Below are positions 61,653 to 64,000 of a stretch of DNA of 64,000 nucleotides, piece after piece; positions within the stretch are counted from its first letter, which is position 1, and the number at the start of each line of letters is the position of its first letter. The translations under genes and the position numbers were made by a program. The notes beneath the pieces are model-generated. The model was not told the DNA's origin. It did not search any database and saw only the letters and a list, made by a program, of their open reading frames with translations. The DNA comes from Methylobacteriaceae bacterium (lineage in GTDB: Bacteria; Pseudomonadota; Alphaproteobacteria; Rhizobiales; Beijerinckiaceae), in the NCBI GenBank assembly GCA_020638135.1, contig JACKJE010000002.1, positions 154,657 to 218,656 on the forward strand. The letters run 5' to 3'.

Positions 61653-62123
61653 CTACAGGAGTTCGAAGAAGCGCAGGACGACCTGGGTCGGCAGGCGCGC
61701 GCCGGAGCAGACAAAAATGCGCTTCGTCATCCATTGCAGTTCCGGAGCGGCCGTCTCGAAACGCGGCGAAGCACGGAAATAGACGAGCTTGGGATCGACC
61801 AATTCACCGCGCGCGAGAGCGTCGAGCACGTCCTTGGGACCGTCGCGCAGGCCGTAATTCTTGACGTAGACGAGGCCGTGCTCGGTCTCGATCACGTAGA
61901 GCGCTTCGAGTTCGGCGACGCCGTCGCGGCGAATGATCTGGAAGTCGGCGCCGCTCGCGAGAACGCGGCCATTGATGCGGCCTTTGACCGAGCCGCCGAC
62001 GATCGGAATGACGCGTCGGACGCCGGCGCCCGTGTCCCCGACGACGATCGGCTCACCGACATCAACGGCGACATCGCAGAGGAAGCTGACGGATGGCGTT
62101 TCGGGGACGGGAAGGTCAGTCAT
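61653..62123 (-). CDS. DUF3237 family protein
   Basis: A 156-aa protein of the DUF3237 beta-barrel family, recognised by the middle block GRINGRVLASGADFQIIRRD (about residues 51-70) and the following ALYVIETEHGLVYVKNYGLR. ATG 62123 is used; a TTG further up (62150) is less likely. Often encoded with catabolic genes, function unknown. It lies 8 nt before the nitroreductase gene and is probably in the same transcript. Confidence 0.85.
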   Translation of the reverse strand: MTDLPVPETPSVSFLCDVAVDVGEPIVVGDTGAGVRRVIPIVGGSVKGRINGRVLASGADFQIIRRDGVAELEALYVIETEHGLVYVKNYGLRDGPKDVLDALARGELVDPKLVYFRASPRFETAAPELQWMTKRIFVCSGARLPTQVVLRFFELL

Positions 62124-62193
62124 GATTTGCGTGACGAATTTGTCGGACAAGCAAACCTAGAGTTCCAGGACGAGCGACGCAAGCGCAGCAGGC

Positions 62194-62523
62194 TCAAGCG
62201 CCGATGTGCATGGCGAGCCATATCGTCGGCTGGCTCGTCTCCGTCCATTCGACGCGATGGCGGACGTGGGGCGCGATTTCCAGCCAGTCGCCGGCCTTCA
62301 GCACGTGCGGTTGCGCTTCGCCTTCGATGAGCAGCGCCGCAGCGCCGGCAATCACGCAGACCCATTCGGTCTCGGCCTGATCGTACCAGAAGCCTTCCGG
62401 GCTCGCCTGCCCGGTCGAGACGATGCGTTCGATGCGGACGCCGGGGCGCGCGAGGAGCGTGTCGAAACGTTCGTCACGCGAGGTCGCAGGGATATCGGCG
62501 AGGAGATTGCCGGATCGAACCAT
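62194..62523 (-). CDS. Small cupin-domain protein
   Basis: A 109-aa single cupin. Residues about 48-105 form the barrel: YDQAETEWVCVIAGAAALLI (motif 1 is Glu-containing, lacking the usual HxH) and LKAGDWLEIAPHVRHRVEW (motif 2 with two His). It could bind a metal with a partial ligand set. Function unknown. Confidence 0.85.
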   Translation of the reverse strand: MVRSGNLLADIPATSRDERFDTLLARPGVRIERIVSTGQASPEGFWYDQAETEWVCVIAGAAALLIEGEAQPHVLKAGDWLEIAPHVRHRVEWTETSQPTIWLAMHIGA

Positions 62524-62535
62524 CGCCTCACCTAG

Positions 62536-62632
62536 CGGTCATTGCGAGCGAAGCGAAGCAATCCATCTACCGGATCTTGATCCAGTAGTGGGGATGGATT
62601 GCTTCGTCGCTGCGCTCCTCGCAATGACGGCC
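62536..62632. repeat. Palindromic intergenic repeat (GTCATTGCGAGCG type)
   Basis: The left arm (62537-62567, GGTCATTGCGAGCGAAGCGA, then AGCAATCCATC) is repeated inverted on the right (62593-62632), and the loop contains a further GGATC-TT-GATCC palindrome, so the whole 97 nt can fold into one hairpin. This is a widespread alphaproteobacterial intergenic repeat type. It lies between the cupin start and dapE stop. Confidence 0.8.
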
Positions 62633-62644
62633 GCAGGAACCGCG

Positions 62645-63796
62645 TCACGCGAAATACCGCTCCAGAATCTCTCCATAGATATCCGCGAGCTTCTCGAGAT
62701 CTTCGACCTCCACATTCTCGTCGGTCGCGTGGATCGTCTTGCCGACGAGGCCGAATTCCAGCACCGGGCAATAATTCGTGATGAAGCGCGCGTCCGACGT
62801 TCCGCCTGTCGTGGAGAGTTCCGGCGTGCGGCCGGTCTTCTTCTCGATCGCGGCGACGACCATGTCGGTGAAGGTCGAGCGTTGCGTGCGGAACGAAATC
62901 GAATTGGTCGGATGGATTTTCACGCGCGCGTCGGCGCCCGCCGCTGCTTCCGCCACAATCTCCTTGATGCGCGCGCCAAGAGTCTCGGGCGTCCAGATGT
63001 CGTTGAAGCGCACGTTGAATTTCGCGGTCGCCTCGCCCGGAATGACATTGCGCGCGCTATTGCCGACGTCGAACGACGTCACCACAAGCCGCGTCGGATC
63101 GAAGGCGGCGTTGCCTGCGTCGAGCGGGGCGGCCGACAGGGCTGTGACGATGCGTGCGAGCGTCGGAATCGGGTTGTCGGCCTGCTGCGGGTACGCGGAA
63201 TGACCCTGCCGGCCAGCAACCGTGATGTCGCCGTTGAGCGAGCCGCGCCGGCCGATCTTGATCATGTCGCCGAGCGCATTCGGATTGGTCGGCTCGCCGA
63301 CGATGGCGTGCGAGAATTTTTCGCCGCGCGCATCCGCCCAATCGAGCAGCTTGACCGTGCCGTTGATGGCGGGGCCTTCCTCGTCGCCGGTGATCAGCAG
63401 CGAGATCGTGCCCCTGGGCTTGCCGTGCTTGTCGACATAGCGCAGCGCGGCGGCGGCGAAGGCGGCGATGCCGCCCTTCATGTCGCAGGCGCCGCGCCCC
63501 CAGACGCGCCCGTCGGCGACCTCCGCCGAGAAAGGCGGGAAACGCCAAAGCGTTTCGTCGCCGGTCGGCACGACGTCGGTGTGGCCGGCGAAGGTCAGAT
63601 GCGGGGCGCCTTCTCCGATGCGGGCGTAGAGGTTTTCGACGTCGGGCGTGTCCTTGTCCACAAAGGTCACGCGATGCGTCGCAAAGCCGGCGTCGCCGAG
63701 CAGCTTTTCGAGATAGGCGAGAGCGCCGCCCTCCTGCGGCGTGACGGAGGGGCAACGGATGAGGGCGCGAGTTATGTCGAGAGCGGAGGCAGTCAT
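62645..63796 (-). CDS. dapE: Succinyl-diaminopimelate desuccinylase
   Basis: A 383-aa dizinc hydrolase of lysine and peptidoglycan-precursor synthesis. The M20 motifs are clear: LTFAGHTDVVPTGD, GACDMKGGIAAF, ITGDEEGPAINGT and GEPTNPNALGDMIKIGRRGS, with GGTSDARFI and EFGLVGKTIHATDENV at the C-terminal domain. ATG 63796 overlaps the stop of the upstream gene by 4 nt. Confidence 0.96.
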   Translation of the reverse strand: MTASALDITRALIRCPSVTPQEGGALAYLEKLLGDAGFATHRVTFVDKDTPDVENLYARIGEGAPHLTFAGHTDVVPTGDETLWRFPPFSAEVADGRVWGRGACDMKGGIAAFAAAALRYVDKHGKPRGTISLLITGDEEGPAINGTVKLLDWADARGEKFSHAIVGEPTNPNALGDMIKIGRRGSLNGDITVAGRQGHSAYPQQADNPIPTLARIVTALSAAPLDAGNAAFDPTRLVVTSFDVGNSARNVIPGEATAKFNVRFNDIWTPETLGARIKEIVAEAAAGADARVKIHPTNSISFRTQRSTFTDMVVAAIEKKTGRTPELSTTGGTSDARFITNYCPVLEFGLVGKTIHATDENVEVEDLEKLADIYGEILERYFA

Positions 63797-63999
63797 TCGG
63801 ATCGGCCTTTCGCGAGCACGTCGAACATCTCGAGGAACGTCCAGACCGCCACGACGGCCATCAAACCCTCGCAGGCCCACACGCTCGCGCGTGGCATGAC
63901 CTCAGCCACACGTGGCTGCAGCCAGTCGGCGGCGCCCGCTGTCAGCATGGCGAGCGGCAGCAGGCCGGCGAGCCCCAGCGGCGCGGGGCGGCCGCGATC
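63793..63999 (-). CDS. 3' end of an unidentified membrane-protein gene upstream of dapE
   Basis: The last 68 codons of a gene that enters the window from the right; the stop overlaps the dapE start (ATGA). The translation is hydrophobic in two stretches (GLAGLLPLAMLTAGAADWLQ and WACEGLMAVVAVWTFLEMF) and ends AKGRSE. No start is in the window and the family is not recognised. Confidence 0.7.
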   Translation of the reverse strand, partial: DRGRPAPLGLAGLLPLAMLTAGAADWLQPRVAEVMPRASVWACEGLMAVVAVWTFLEMFDVLAKGRSE

Positions 64000-64000
64000 G

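Noticed and set aside
1..64000. CRISPR array, insertion sequence, prophage or integration site
   Set aside because: No regularly spaced repeats, transposase, integrase or tRNA-fragment duplication was seen; the tRNA-Arg at 52.5 kb has no integrase beside it.

Overview
The window is high-GC DNA with ATGA/GTGA-coupled operons, ETF/ETF-QO-based acyl-CoA oxidation, a TctABC transporter and Alphaproteobacteria-style intergenic palindromes. Together these point to an alphaproteobacterium, probably of the Hyphomicrobiales (Rhizobiales). The genus cannot be fixed from sequence reading alone. No phage, insertion sequence or CRISPR array was seen; the window reads as chromosomal.

Layout. 0-9.3 kb: capsule/exopolysaccharide export and modification (truncated KpsT-type ATPase, two KpsE-like inner-membrane proteins, a Wza/KpsD-like lipoprotein, a glycosyltransferase, a GSCFA protein, an SGNH-like protein and an unidentified protein). 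9.4-11.0 kb: an unusually long CorA-like membrane protein. 11.0-16.6 kb: MarR regulator plus TctCBA uptake system, divergent from a sulfatase/phosphonate monoester hydrolase.

16.7-26.0 kb is the most interesting region. One minus-strand run encodes a B-family heme-copper enzyme (subunit I, CuA subunit II and a 56-aa membrane peptide), CtaB, a SCO protein, a cytochrome b/ferredoxin/FlpD-like fusion, an unknown anchored protein and a hemerythrin. It is flanked by a thioredoxin-like protein, a DUF420 (CtaM-like) assembly protein and a second heme-copper-fold protein. Subunit I keeps all six metal-ligating histidines, but the helix VI His-Pro-x-x-Tyr motif reads HSSQQ, so the catalytic tyrosine is gone. 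The second protein keeps the heme ligands but has Phe-Phe exactly where the two helix VII CuB histidines should be. I infer a nitric-oxide-reductase-like (sNOR/bNOR-type) or otherwise non-canonical terminal enzyme with an unusual iron-sulfur electron-input module.

26-33 kb: an ABC exporter and a four-gene 2-oxoacid:ferredoxin oxidoreductase operon whose last gene fuses a GltD-like flavoprotein to a ferredoxin. 33-38 kb: a complete Liv-type ABC importer in which the LivF Walker A and the LivG signature motif are both degenerate, predicting one dead ATP site. 38.6-51.4 kb: ETF-QO, acetate permease ActP with its DUF485 partner, an AraC regulator, two acyl-CoA synthetases, EtfBA, an acyl-CoA dehydrogenase and a MaoC hydratase, forming a carboxylic-acid activation and oxidation block feeding the quinone pool. 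51.4-56.4 kb: an orphan LuxR-type regulator, tRNA-Arg(ACG), and an operon of TVP38 protein, mercuric-reductase-like flavoprotein and histidine kinase. 56.5-64 kb: MmsB, IlvE, a thioesterase, a thiolase, Ogt, a nitroreductase, a DUF3237 protein, a cupin, DapE and the 3' end of a membrane-protein gene.

All assignments come from reading motifs and translated sequence by eye; no database search was run.
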